Below are positions 42,610 through 51,764 of a stretch of 64,000 bases of DNA, piece by piece. The stretch covers positions 1-64,000 of the forward strand of contig JAFYYU010000011.1 of NCBI GenBank assembly GCA_017557425.1, in the 5' to 3' direction. Within the stretch, counting starts at the first letter, position 1; each line of letters begins with the position of its first letter. The notes beneath the pieces are model-generated. The model had not been told where the DNA came from and did not search any database. It worked only from the letters and a program-made list of their open reading frames with translations. Both the position numbers and the translations under genes were made by a program. The DNA is from Muribaculaceae bacterium (GTDB lineage Bacteria; Bacteroidota; Bacteroidia; Bacteroidales; Muribaculaceae).

Positions 42610-44528
42610 TTCTCTTGGGTCAACGAGGTGACTTCGCCATACTCGTGAGCCCAAATCATAGGCACCTGAAGCCACTTGTAGTTCTTGTAGGCTCCCAAAC
42701 GCTCGAGTTCCTGACGGTTGTACTTCTCCTCAGTCTCGGGGTCATAGTTGATGCGCTGGAGCCACGTGTTCTCTTTCTGCTCCTCGGTCAAACCGTCAAT
42801 CCAGTAGGCTGCATACAGGTTATAGGGCCTGCGCAGGGTGGGATAGACGATTTCCTGGTTGTCACCGATGCCGTAGTGGTTGCGGTTGTTACTGTAGTGG
42901 TAACGGCGCATATCGGTCCACTGCTCAGGCTGCAGGTACATGGCGATGTACTTCTGCTGCATCAGGTCACTCAGCGTGAACTCGCTGGGATTGAAGAACC
43001 AGTGCTTGTTACCGCGGTTTGTCACCTTGTCAACAGCAGGCTTGCTGCTCGTGCCACGGAAGTAGTCCTCATTGTCGAGGAAAGCGGTAACCTGTGCGAA
43101 CCAGTACTCAGCAGGCTGGTAACCAGGCTTGCCGCCGGCAACCGAGTTGCCGGGATACTTGTTATCAGTGCTTTCATTGTAATTCTCATTGGGATAGAGG
43201 CGCAGGAAAGCGGCAAGGTGGCGCTGGATATTCCACTGGGTGGCCTCCTTGGCCAGTGCGCACGCCTCAGTCTTGTTGCCTAACCAGTACTCAGCCTCGG
43301 CCTTGATGAAGTAGAGTTCCTCCATCGTGAAAATGGGATTGTAGGCATCGGCAGCGCCGGCATAAGCGCCCATATACAGGTTGGGATAGTTGGCAATCTT
43401 GTAGGATGTACCCATACCGATGTTGTTTTCCAGATAACGCATCTTGATGCGCTCACTGGTTACCGAGGCACTGGCAGGTCCCGTACGGGCAATCATAAGC
43501 AGACCGCAACGCGGGTCGTTGGCAAAGCCGTCGTGAGCACCCTCGGCGTTGAACATACCGCAGGTCATCTCGTTGTCGGGCTTGCTGATACCCATCAGGT
43601 CCACCATGAAGAACTTGCTCGGGATAGCGCTACCCAAGAGGTTACCGCGCGACTCCCAAGAGTTGATGACGGGCTGTGCCACGCTCCATACAGCGTTCTG
43701 TGTACCCGTTCCACCGTCCCAATAGTAGCGGGGCTCGTTGCCGAACCAAGCGTCACGACCGCCCTGATAGTCAAACACGTCGCCCTTGCGCCACTGGTTG
43801 ATGGCGGCATCGGCTGCAGCAATGATCTTCTGGCACATGGCCGGGCTGCGGTCAACATTGGGGATGTTGCGCAGCAACAGGCGGGCCTTGACAGCATACA
43901 CCAGACCTTTCCACTTCTCCAGGTCACCGCCGTAAACGCGGTCTTCCTTGGCAGTCAGCGGTTGATTGTCCGGATTGTTAATGATCTCGGGATCCTCATA
44001 CATGGCGATAAGGTCATCGCACTCCTGCATCATCCAGGCGTAAACCGAAGCCTGGGTGTCATAGGTGGGAGCGATGCTCTGGTAGGCCTCACTGCGAGGC
44101 ATATCGCCAAAGGCATCGGTCGTCAACTGAGTGGACATCAGCATGATGGTGCGGCCTATCAGCTCATAGTTGGGCGAGTTGATGGCCTTGGAGTTGTTCA
44201 CCAGGTTAACGGTGTTCTTGCCGATATCATAGAAATGACGGCGCCACATCGGGTGACGGTTCATCGTCAGCATCTCCCACTCGCACTTGTAGCTGTAGGC
44301 ACCCACCGAGCTCTTGCCGCCCGTGGTCAGCATCTGGGAGAAGTAGGCATAATATTCACTGTGGTCATAGACAATCTGCTGCGCATAATAAATGATGACG
44401 GGCAGACCATCCTTGGCTTCAATCGCATGGGCCCTGTCGGGGTTGACGTTGTCATCGAGGATATCGTTACAACTTACCGACACCAGGCCAACCAGCATTA
44501 ACAATGCTAAAAATTTAATCTTTTTCAT
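42606..44528 (-). CDS. SusD/RagB-family outer-membrane nutrient-binding lipoprotein
   Basis: 640-residue lipoprotein (MLVGLVSVSC lipobox, Cys20). It matches the SusD-like family with TPR-like helices: NTVNLVNNSKAINSPNYELI, GDMPRSEAYQSIAPTYDTQA, YFIKAEAEYWLGNK and the C-terminal NPSEFTLSDLMQQKYIAMYL. It lies on the lid of the SusC pore and delivers oligosaccharide. The gap to SusC is 14 bases. Its subfamily is the one annotated SusD/RagB nutrient-binding lipoprotein with longer C-terminus. Substrate not decidable. Confidence 0.95.
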   Translation of the reverse strand: MKKIKFLALLMLVGLVSVSCNDILDDNVNPDRAHAIEAKDGLPVIIYYAQQIVYDHSEYYAYFSQMLTTGGKSSVGAYSYKCEWEMLTMNRHPMWRRHFYDIGKNTVNLVNNSKAINSPNYELIGRTIMLMSTQLTTDAFGDMPRSEAYQSIAPTYDTQASVYAWMMQECDDLIAMYEDPEIINNPDNQPLTAKEDRVYGGDLEKWKGLVYAVKARLLLRNIPNVDRSPAMCQKIIAAADAAINQWRKGDVFDYQGGRDAWFGNEPRYYWDGGTGTQNAVWSVAQPVINSWESRGNLLGSAIPSKFFMVDLMGISKPDNEMTCGMFNAEGAHDGFANDPRCGLLMIARTGPASASVTSERIKMRYLENNIGMGTSYKIANYPNLYMGAYAGAADAYNPIFTMEELYFIKAEAEYWLGNKTEACALAKEATQWNIQRHLAAFLRLYPNENYNESTDNKYPGNSVAGGKPGYQPAEYWFAQVTAFLDNEDYFRGTSSKPAVDKVTNRGNKHWFFNPSEFTLSDLMQQKYIAMYLQPEQWTDMRRYHYSNNRNHYGIGDNQEIVYPTLRRPYNLYAAYWIDGLTEEQKENTWLQRINYDPETEEKYNRQELERLGAYKNYKWLQVPMIWAHEYGEVTSLTQEN

Positions 44529-44542
44529 AGTTCAGTCGGCCT

Positions 44543-47500
44543 TTAGAATGTTGCTTTAAGCGTGAAATTGAAACTGCGTGTGCTGGGCACATTGTAATTG
44601 TCGATACCAGCACCACCCGTACCACCTGATGTCGATGCCAGTACAGCGGGGTCATTACCGCGGTACTTGGTCAACAGCAGCAGGTTGCGCGCCGTGGCAG
44701 TAAGCGACAAACCCTTGATGGGCCAAGTGCGCTTGAAGTGCTTGCCGAAGTCATAACTCAGCGTCACATAACTCAAGCGGATATAGGAACCGTCCTCGAT
44801 AAAGTTGGACGAAACAGTAGCATAGTAGGTATTGATAAAGTAGGAGTCAAGCACAATGGGCGTGGTATTCTTGACATAGGTCGTAGTCCCGTCAGGACCG
44901 GGAACCGCCTGCACACCATCGATGATGTACTCACGGTTGCGGTACTTGTCGTACAGGCTGCTCATACCATTGGTGATCTGGCTGCGGCCGGTGACGTTAA
45001 CCACATCACCGCCCTTGCGGCCGTCGAACAGGAACGACAAGGTAGCGGCCTTGTATCGCAACGTGCTGCCGATACCCAGCAGCCAGTCGGGCTCGCGGTT
45101 ACCGATGTAAAGGCCCTTGGCGGCGTTGATGATGGGATAACCGTTCTCGTCGCAGACGATATGGCCGTCCGGGTCACGCACATAGTCCTTACCGGAGATA
45201 CCTGTCGAGGACTCACCCAGGCGTGCAACGGGGAAGATGTCGCCATACTGGGTACCCTGGATCTCGGTGATGTCGTTGGGCAAGTAGAGCACCTTGCTGC
45301 GGTTGAACGAGAAGTTGGCAAACGCACTCCATGAGAAATCGGTCGCCTTGATCAGATCCTGGTTCAACGAGATTTCCATACCGTGGTTCTCCAAACTACC
45401 CTCGTTACGGGTCTGGAGAATGGTACCTGAAGCGGGCGACACACGCACACTCACGATCTGGTTATCGACCGTGGTCGAGTAATAGGCGATGTCGAGGCGC
45501 GTCCAGTTATGGAAGAAGCGCAGGTCAGCACCGATCTCCCACGACTTGGTCATCTCAGGCTCGAGGTCCACAGCACGCGATGTGGTGGGATCCACACCGT
45601 AGCCGCCGTCGGGGAACAAGGTCCACTGCTTGTAGGTGTCGGTAAACAGGTAGCGCGGGCTATCCTTACCTACCTTTGCCCAGTTGCCACGCAACTTGCC
45701 GTAGCTGAACCAGTCGTTGCTCAGGTTGAACAACTCACTGAAGATGACACCTGCAGTAATTGAGGGATAGAAGTAGTTGGTCTTGGAGGCCTGCTTGAAG
45801 GCTGATGAACCGTCCATACGGCCCGTTACCGACAACTGCGCCATGCCCTTATAGTCAAACCTGAGTTCACCGAAGTGTCCATACTTGTTGTACTTGCTGT
45901 GATACAGGGTGGGATGGTTGCTGATGAGCAGGTCGCCGTTGGTGAAGTCTGTGTTGTTGAAACTGTAGAATTCACCACCCAACTGGAAGTGCTCATTATA
46001 AATGGAGGATTCCAGACCCTTGGTCTCCTTGAACTCCAGACCATAGAGGGCGCTTACCGTGTAGTCCTCGGCAAAGGTGTGCTGATAGGTGGCAAGGAAC
46101 TGCATGTTCAGCAAGGCGCCACGCGAGGGCTGGAAGCTGTATGAACCGTAACGGTCCTGCATATCAGACAGCTTGGTCTGAACATCATCGGCCGTGGGAT
46201 CAACCAGGTCGCCGTCATACAGGCGGGGGATGGTGTAGGAATCATACATCGAGTAACTCTTGTCATAACCCATCTTGCCGGTAAATACCAGGTTCTTGAT
46301 GGGCTCGTAGCTGATCTGCCCGTTGATGACGAAACGGTTGCCCTCGGTCTGACTCCAGTCCATGTAGCGGCCGAAGTAAGGAGAAACAGCGCCATTGATG
46401 CGCTCGGTATCAAGCAGGTTCTCCCAGTGGTCATAATAGGCCCACCAGTTCACGTGACCCTCGAGTGTGCGGTAGTCACTCATGTCCTTGTTGATACCCC
46501 AGTTATAGATGGTGGACATCGAGTTACCGAAGCCACGGCTCGTGCGGTTCATGAAGTTTGCGCTCAACTGAACGGTCACCTTGTCGCTGGGCTTGTAGGT
46601 ACCCTTGAGCAAGAGGTTGATCTGTTTGCGGTAATCCTTGGGAACGATACCCTGATTGTCAGTGTAGGAAACCGAAGCATACGACGAGAACTTCTCGGTT
46701 CCGCCGCTCACGCTCACGTCATACTTCTGCATCAGGCCCGTCTTGAGGAAGTTGCGCAGGTTGTCATAATAGGTATCGTTCTCGCTCATGTAGGGGCCCC
46801 AGCCGCCGCTGCCCATATTCTCCTTGTACATACCCTTGGCACCGGGAATGAAGGTGCTCTGGATCATGGGCAAGCGATAGGGCGTGTTGATCTCCAACGA
46901 AGCGGAAGCCGACACGGTGATTTCGCCGCTCTTGCCGCCACTCTTTGTGGTAATCATGATGACACCGTTGGCACCTTCCTGACCATAGAGTGCCGATGCG
47001 GCAGCACCTTTCAGGACGGTGATGTTCTCGATGTCATTGGGGTTAAGGTCGGCCAGCGTCGAGGCACCACCTCGGATGGCCATACCGTCAACAATCATCA
47101 GCGGCTCGTTGCTCTGCGAGTTGTTCATCGAAGAGATGGCACGGATGATGACCTGGGTCGATGAGTTGGGCGAACTACCGCCGGTGCTTACCTGAAGACC
47201 GGCAATCTTACCCTGCAACGAGTTGGCGAAGTTGGTAGAGCCGCCAGCGGTCACCTGTTCCTCGTCAAGGGACTGAACAGCAAAGTTCAGTTTCTTTTTC
47301 TCTTGGGTCTGGCCCATGGCGGTCACCACGACCTCACCCAGCACTTGGGCGTTCTCGTCAAGAACGATGTTGACCTCGGTTTGTCCCGGGCCAATCTTCA
47401 CGCTCTTGGGATTCATGCCCACGTAGCTCACGTCGAGCACGTCGCCGTCGTTAGCCTCAATCGAGAAACGGCCGTCAAAGTCGGTCGCCGTGCCGCGCGT

Positions 47501-47638
47501 CGTGCCGTGCACCTTGACCGACGCGCCGATAATCGGCTCGCCGTCGCTCGACTGTGTGACGACACCTGTCACCACGCGGGCTATGCCCGGCAGCGACAAG
47601 AGGCTCAACAGCAGCAGCAATAGTAACTGTTTTCTCAT
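44543..47638 (-). CDS. SusC/RagA-family TonB-linked outer-membrane transporter
   Basis: 1031 residues. Signal peptide 1-20; carboxypeptidase-regulatory-like domain about 21-100 (VVTGVVTQSSDGEPIIGAS); plug domain about 115-235 with the usual SusC motif (LKGAAASALYGQEGANGV, IMITTKSGG); 22-stranded barrel to the terminal Phe (SFNFTLKATF). There is no N-terminal signalling extension (STN), so it is probably not coupled to an ECF anti-sigma factor. Imports oligosaccharide with TonB. First gene of the SusCD operon; promoter-like TAAGTTTG at 47702-47709. Confidence 0.97.
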   Translation of the reverse strand: MRKQLLLLLLLSLLSLPGIARVVTGVVTQSSDGEPIIGASVKVHGTTRGTATDFDGRFSIEANDGDVLDVSYVGMNPKSVKIGPGQTEVNIVLDENAQVLGEVVVTAMGQTQEKKKLNFAVQSLDEEQVTAGGSTNFANSLQGKIAGLQVSTGGSSPNSSTQVIIRAISSMNNSQSNEPLMIVDGMAIRGGASTLADLNPNDIENITVLKGAAASALYGQEGANGVIMITTKSGGKSGEITVSASASLEINTPYRLPMIQSTFIPGAKGMYKENMGSGGWGPYMSENDTYYDNLRNFLKTGLMQKYDVSVSGGTEKFSSYASVSYTDNQGIVPKDYRKQINLLLKGTYKPSDKVTVQLSANFMNRTSRGFGNSMSTIYNWGINKDMSDYRTLEGHVNWWAYYDHWENLLDTERINGAVSPYFGRYMDWSQTEGNRFVINGQISYEPIKNLVFTGKMGYDKSYSMYDSYTIPRLYDGDLVDPTADDVQTKLSDMQDRYGSYSFQPSRGALLNMQFLATYQHTFAEDYTVSALYGLEFKETKGLESSIYNEHFQLGGEFYSFNNTDFTNGDLLISNHPTLYHSKYNKYGHFGELRFDYKGMAQLSVTGRMDGSSAFKQASKTNYFYPSITAGVIFSELFNLSNDWFSYGKLRGNWAKVGKDSPRYLFTDTYKQWTLFPDGGYGVDPTTSRAVDLEPEMTKSWEIGADLRFFHNWTRLDIAYYSTTVDNQIVSVRVSPASGTILQTRNEGSLENHGMEISLNQDLIKATDFSWSAFANFSFNRSKVLYLPNDITEIQGTQYGDIFPVARLGESSTGISGKDYVRDPDGHIVCDENGYPIINAAKGLYIGNREPDWLLGIGSTLRYKAATLSFLFDGRKGGDVVNVTGRSQITNGMSSLYDKYRNREYIIDGVQAVPGPDGTTTYVKNTTPIVLDSYFINTYYATVSSNFIEDGSYIRLSYVTLSYDFGKHFKRTWPIKGLSLTATARNLLLLTKYRGNDPAVLASTSGGTGGAGIDNYNVPSTRSFNFTLKATF

Positions 47639-47701
47639 TATTAAAATAGGTTTATTGATTAGGAATTATTATATATCAAAAGTGATTTCACGTTCAAACT
47701 A

Positions 47702-47709
47702 CAAACTTA
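47702..47709 (-). promoter_or_regulatory. Promoter-like -7 element for susC
   Basis: TAAGTTTG on the - strand, about 64 bases before the ATG. A 6-bp inverted repeat CAGTGT/ACACTG (47740-47756) lies upstream and could be a regulator site. Confidence 0.5.
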
Positions 47710-47816
47710 CACATTATTTTTTAATCATTAAACCAATCGCAGTGTTTTTAACACTGAAAATCCCATTATTTTTATTTTAACAACAAATTTTCAAGATTTT
47801 TCACAATAATAACAAC

Positions 47817-47870
47817 AAAAAATCGGAGTTCTCAGAGTACTCTGAGAGCTTCGAGAACTCCGAGAGCTCC
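47817..47870 (-). terminator. Palindromic 9-bp array acting as terminator after the GH20 gene
   Basis: Five units with GAG every nine bases (47826, 47835, 47844, 47853, 47862), each close to GAGnnCTCn and self-complementary. On the - strand the array folds (for example CGGAGTTCTC with GAGAACTCCG, and a 16-bp palindrome at 47831-47846) and is followed by GATTTTTTG. It lies 23 bases after the GH20 stop codon. Confidence 0.8.
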
Positions 47871-47892
47871 AATATTCAATAATCCGATATAG

Positions 47893-50370
47893 TTACTTGA
47901 AGAGGTAGGTCGTCACGCTCTCATGGCCCAGATAGAAAGTCTTGGCCTTGATGACCTGGGGCTGGTTCTTGACGGGCACGGGATTTGTCCAGCGGGGCGA
48001 GTCGATGGTAGGCTCGCTGCCGTCGAGGGTATAAGTCACCATTTCATCGGGATATTGGGTGTTGATGTGCAACATGCCGTCAACGAGCTTGATGCCCGGA
48101 GGTCCCACACGGAAGTTGTAACCCATGCTGCGCAACAGCGGCAACTCCCGGGTGCCGATTTTGAGGTTATACTGGTGGCGGGCCTCGTTATAGGCCTTGG
48201 TGTCGGTCAAGTCCTTGCTCCACTCGGGCATCGCGGTCCAAGCCCTCTCGCTCACGCCCATCATCTTGGGCAGCAACAGGTACTGTACCTCGTCAAAGCT
48301 GCGCAGGGTCTCGCCCCACAGCTGTGCCTGGATGCCGATGATGTTCTCGGGCTTTTCCAGCTTAGCCTTGCCATCGCCAGCAGTGGTGATGTTGAGGGGA
48401 GTGCCGTCAACGGCCGTGCGGGCACTGGCATAGATGTTGGCAGGCAGGCCGCTCCAGGCGTCAAACTCATCGACCTTGCCGCCCCAGTGCAATCCCTGCT
48501 CATTCTGGTGCCAGCTGTAACCCATATCCATGTAGAAGTTGGTCACATTGGACAGGATGACGGGATAGCCGTCATTGGCCAAGCGATAAGGCACATCACT
48601 GCGCGAACCCACGGTGCTCCAAGCGTTCACACCGGCCACACGGGGAGTCATAACGGCATTGAATTCGGGCTTGTGGTCAAGGGCCACTTCCTGCCATCCC
48701 TCGATGCGGATTTTGCGTGCAGCAAGCAGGTCACTGATGCGCCTGATGTAGTATTCACTTACCTCGTGCTGCGTCTTGAGGCCCTCGCGCTGCATGAGCG
48801 CCTGCACGTCGGGGCTCTTGGACCAGGCGTTGTTGGGCACCTCGTCGCCGCCCAGGTGGACGGTCTCAAGCTTCAGGCCGGCTCCCTTGTACATCTTCTG
48901 CAACTCCTCCACCACGCGGTCGATAAAGCGGTAAACGTCGTCACTGGCGACATTCAGCACGTTGTCGTGGTAGCTTTGGGCAGAGGTGAAGACACTCTCG
49001 TTCTTGTCGTCCCACAGGCGGAACTGCTCGGCCGTCGGGTTGTTCATGGCGCGGTTCTTCATCGCCACGATAGCGGCACGGGCATGGCCGGGCGTCTCGA
49101 TCTCGGGGATGATGCGCACGCCGTGGGCACGGGCATACTTCAACAGGTCGATGAACTCAGCACGAGTGAAATAGCCGTTGGCGCACTGTGACGGGTCGTC
49201 GGGGTTACCGTTGCCGTCAAAAATTTGTGCCAGATAGCCTTTCTCGTCGAGGGTAGCGCCGCGGCGGGCAGCCACCTGGGTTAACTCGGGGAATCCGGGG
49301 ATTTCCAGTCGCCAAGCCTCGTCGTCGGTGAAATGGAACTGGATGGTATTGATCTTGTAGTAGGACAAGAGGTCGATCATGCGCTTATAGTCATTAGGCT
49401 TGATGACGAAGTTGCGGGCGATGTCGAGCATCACGCCACGGTAGCCAAAGTCGGGCCAGTCGATGACGAAGCAGTTCTGCAGGCGGTGTCCCTTGCTGTG
49501 GTCGAGGGCTGCAATGAGTGTCTTGATGCCGTTCATCAACGCCGCTTGGGTGACGCCGTGGATGGAAATCTTGCCGTCATGCACACGCAGGGTGTAGTAC
49601 TCGCCGTTGGTGCTCATCTTCTTGTCGAGCAGCAATTCGATGACGGTGTTTTGCCCACTGGACACATACACGCCGCGTTTCTTCAACTCATCGGTGAGCA
49701 AGGCCTTGGCGCGGCGGTAACCACCCCACTGGAACCACTTTCCCGACTTTATGGACACCAGACTGCCCACCTGTGTAAAACCGTCCTCGATGTCCACCTG
49801 CTTGGGGGCGGGGAAGATGTCGTAGTCATTGCCCGTATAGCCGTCTCCAAAGCCGTTGATGGCCTCGTTGTAGGCATACATGTAGTTGCCGTCGGGATAG
49901 GCCTTGTGGTCACGCCACTGGCCAGGCTTGTCCAGCGGTGAACGCTTGATTTTGACGGCAATGGGTTTGGTCATGTCGCCACCCAGCACCACATGGCCAC
50001 CATTAGGCATGTAATTCTTGTTGATGACAGCTCCGCCCATCGTCATCTCCACCACCAGCGAGTCGCCGGCAGCCAGCGGCTTGTAGTTGGCATTGGGTTT
50101 GATGCGGTAATAGGTCGTGGAAACCTCTTCAACATCTACAGGACAACCGGCGGGCACGCTCACCGAACGGGAGAACTGGTTGAAAAAGAACTGCCAGTCA
50201 TCGGCCAACGGGTGCTTGGAAATGTTCTTGATGACAAAGCGCGAACTGTAGTTGTTCGCCGTGGTGTTGTTCTGTCCCATGTGCCAGTCCACGGCGATGG
50301 GAGACTGTGCGCCCATCGTCAAGGCAACGACAGCAAGGGCCATAGTAGTCAATAACTTGATTTTTTTCAT
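47893..50370 (-). CDS. GH20 beta-N-acetylhexosaminidase
   Basis: 825 residues, signal peptide LLTTMALAVVALTMGAQ. A CHB_HEX-like N-terminal domain (about 20-155, VDWHMGQNNTTANNY), a Glyco_hydro_20b domain (about 190-300), the GH20 barrel (about 305-680) with catalytic HLGGDEVPNNAW (Asp-Glu pair) and IPEIETPGHARA, and a C-terminal chitobiase-type domain (TLDGSEPTIDSPRW). It removes terminal GlcNAc or GalNAc from glycans in the periplasm or at the surface. The LMW phosphatase gene ends two bases upstream, so they are cotranscribed; a terminator divides it from SusC. Confidence 0.96.
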   Translation of the reverse strand: MKKIKLLTTMALAVVALTMGAQSPIAVDWHMGQNNTTANNYSSRFVIKNISKHPLADDWQFFFNQFSRSVSVPAGCPVDVEEVSTTYYRIKPNANYKPLAAGDSLVVEMTMGGAVINKNYMPNGGHVVLGGDMTKPIAVKIKRSPLDKPGQWRDHKAYPDGNYMYAYNEAINGFGDGYTGNDYDIFPAPKQVDIEDGFTQVGSLVSIKSGKWFQWGGYRRAKALLTDELKKRGVYVSSGQNTVIELLLDKKMSTNGEYYTLRVHDGKISIHGVTQAALMNGIKTLIAALDHSKGHRLQNCFVIDWPDFGYRGVMLDIARNFVIKPNDYKRMIDLLSYYKINTIQFHFTDDEAWRLEIPGFPELTQVAARRGATLDEKGYLAQIFDGNGNPDDPSQCANGYFTRAEFIDLLKYARAHGVRIIPEIETPGHARAAIVAMKNRAMNNPTAEQFRLWDDKNESVFTSAQSYHDNVLNVASDDVYRFIDRVVEELQKMYKGAGLKLETVHLGGDEVPNNAWSKSPDVQALMQREGLKTQHEVSEYYIRRISDLLAARKIRIEGWQEVALDHKPEFNAVMTPRVAGVNAWSTVGSRSDVPYRLANDGYPVILSNVTNFYMDMGYSWHQNEQGLHWGGKVDEFDAWSGLPANIYASARTAVDGTPLNITTAGDGKAKLEKPENIIGIQAQLWGETLRSFDEVQYLLLPKMMGVSERAWTAMPEWSKDLTDTKAYNEARHQYNLKIGTRELPLLRSMGYNFRVGPPGIKLVDGMLHINTQYPDEMVTYTLDGSEPTIDSPRWTNPVPVKNQPQVIKAKTFYLGHESVTTYLFK

Positions 50371-50372
50371 TT

Positions 50373-50867
50373 CTATATGTTGTTTTGTTCTATTATTCGG
50401 TTTAACAGGTTGTCGCAGGCATCCTCCAGCAGGTCAAGCACGAGCTCAAAGCCCTCGCTGCCCTCATAGTAGGGGTCGGGCACGTAGTCATAGTTGGGAT
50501 ACCGGCGGATGTAGTCACCCATCATCACAACCTTGTCCTGCTGCTCGATGGTCGCAGCCATGGAGCACAGGTCATCCACATTGGCGGCATCCATGCCCAC
50601 GATGAGGTCAAAGTCCTCAAAATCAGCCGAGTGCACCTTGCGTGCCCGATGGGTCAATTCATACCCTCTAGGGCGGGCATGGACCCTCATACGCTTGTCC
50701 GGCAAGTCACCGATGTGCCAGCCGCCAATTCCCGCCGAGTCGATGAAGAAACGGTCAGTCAAGCCCCGCTCGTCCACCATGCGCTGCATTACCGCTTGGG
50801 CTGCCGGTGACCTGCAAATGTTACCGAGGCAAATGAAAAGCACGCTGTATTTCGTTGATTCCGTCAT
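50373..50867 (-). CDS. Low-molecular-weight protein-tyrosine phosphatase
   Basis: 164 residues from the ATG at 50865-50867 (MTESTKYSVLFICLGNICRS); a TTG four codons upstream is less likely. The P-loop CLGNICRS (CX5R) is near the N-terminus, with the general acid Asp in DYVPDPYY. Dephosphorylates tyrosine on proteins, often capsule-related kinases; the partner is unknown. Cytosolic. It is the first gene of the LMW-PTP-GH20 unit and divergent from the DUF5715 gene. Confidence 0.95.
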   Translation of the reverse strand: MTESTKYSVLFICLGNICRSPAAQAVMQRMVDERGLTDRFFIDSAGIGGWHIGDLPDKRMRVHARPRGYELTHRARKVHSADFEDFDLIVGMDAANVDDLCSMAATIEQQDKVVMMGDYIRRYPNYDYVPDPYYEGSEGFELVLDLLEDACDNLLNRIIEQNNI

Positions 50868-50938
50868 TTGAAGGCGCAATATTACAAAAAAAGTGGGAAT
50901 TTTGAATACTAGATGGGCGGTTTTTCGTTATTTATATG

Positions 50939-50946
50939 TAACTTTG
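50939..50946 (+). promoter_or_regulatory. Promoter -7 element for the DUF5715 gene
   Basis: TAACTTTG followed by C, about 29 bases before the ATG at 50976. No clear -33 TTG. Confidence 0.6.
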
Positions 50947-50975
50947 CTTTTTCAAAACGTGATATAACCACAAAG

Positions 50976-51731
50976 ATGAACCGAAACATCTTGCGTATGC
51001 TGCCGCTTCTATTGCTGATGGGCTGGGCCCTGGCAAGCGTCACATCCTGCGGGTTTGGCAGCAGAGAGCAACAAGATACCACAGCATGGGACTACAAGGC
51101 GCCACCAGCGATGCCGGTGAACCGTGCCATCACGGGTGACAGCATGGGCCTGATTACCAATGCCGAGATTCATCGACTCCCCACCTACATCGATCAACGT
51201 CCCCTTAAGGAAATCTTCAACGACAGCAACGCCCTGCAACTCGTCGCTGCCGAGAAAAACGGCTTCAAGCCTGTGAACAGCCTGCGGGAAGCCTACCGCA
51301 TTAACAGACCGTTAATCAGGATTTATTCCTGCGATGCTTATATGGTGGATGACTTGACGGCATCGGTGCCTTACCTCGTGCCCAAAGCCGCGCAGTTGCT
51401 CAAGGAAATCGGGTATGCCTTCCAAGACACCATCCGCAAGCGCGGAGGCAAGGCATACCGCATCAAGGTGACGAGCGTGACACGTACCGTTCACAGCGTG
51501 TCCCAGCTCATGCGCCGCAACCGTTCCGCGACCGAGAATTCCTGCCACCAGTACGGGACCACGTTTGACATCAGCTGGGTGAAATTTGACTGCCTTGACC
51601 CGAGCATGGTCGTCTCGCTGGAGGACTTAAAAAACATCCTTGCCGAGGTCGTGCAGAGCTTCCGCAAGCAAGGCCGCTGCTATGCCATTTTTGAGCGCAG
51701 GTCGGGCTGCCTGCACATCACCGTAAGATAA
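50976..51731 (+). CDS. DUF5715-family lipoprotein with M15-peptidase-like motif
   Basis: 251 residues from the ATG at 50976; an upstream in-frame extension contains the promoter. Lipobox ASVTSC gives a lipidated Cys at about 24. The second half (TSVTRTVHSVSQLMRRN, SATENSCHQYGTTFDISWV) matches DUF5715. The segment S-x-x-H-x-x-G-T-x-F-D is close to the SxHxxGxAxD zinc motif of M15 D-Ala-D-Ala peptidases, so a peptidoglycan-related hydrolase is plausible but unproven. Located 33 bases upstream of the HAD gene. Confidence 0.82.
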   Translation: MNRNILRMLPLLLLMGWALASVTSCGFGSREQQDTTAWDYKAPPAMPVNRAITGDSMGLITNAEIHRLPTYIDQRPLKEIFNDSNALQLVAAEKNGFKPVNSLREAYRINRPLIRIYSCDAYMVDDLTASVPYLVPKAAQLLKEIGYAFQDTIRKRGGKAYRIKVTSVTRTVHSVSQLMRRNRSATENSCHQYGTTFDISWVKFDCLDPSMVVSLEDLKNILAEVVQSFRKQGRCYAIFERRSGCLHITVR

Positions 51732-51764
51732 CAATACAATAATTATATATTAATCATCAAACCA

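Noticed and set aside
47923-49191. A 422-codon + strand open frame
   Set aside because: Antisense to the well-supported GH20 gene; no recognisable protein.
28000-50370. Regulator of the SusCD locus (hybrid two-component system, ECF sigma/anti-sigma or SusR)
   Set aside because: No such gene is in the window and SusC lacks the N-terminal signalling domain, so control must come from elsewhere or be of another kind.
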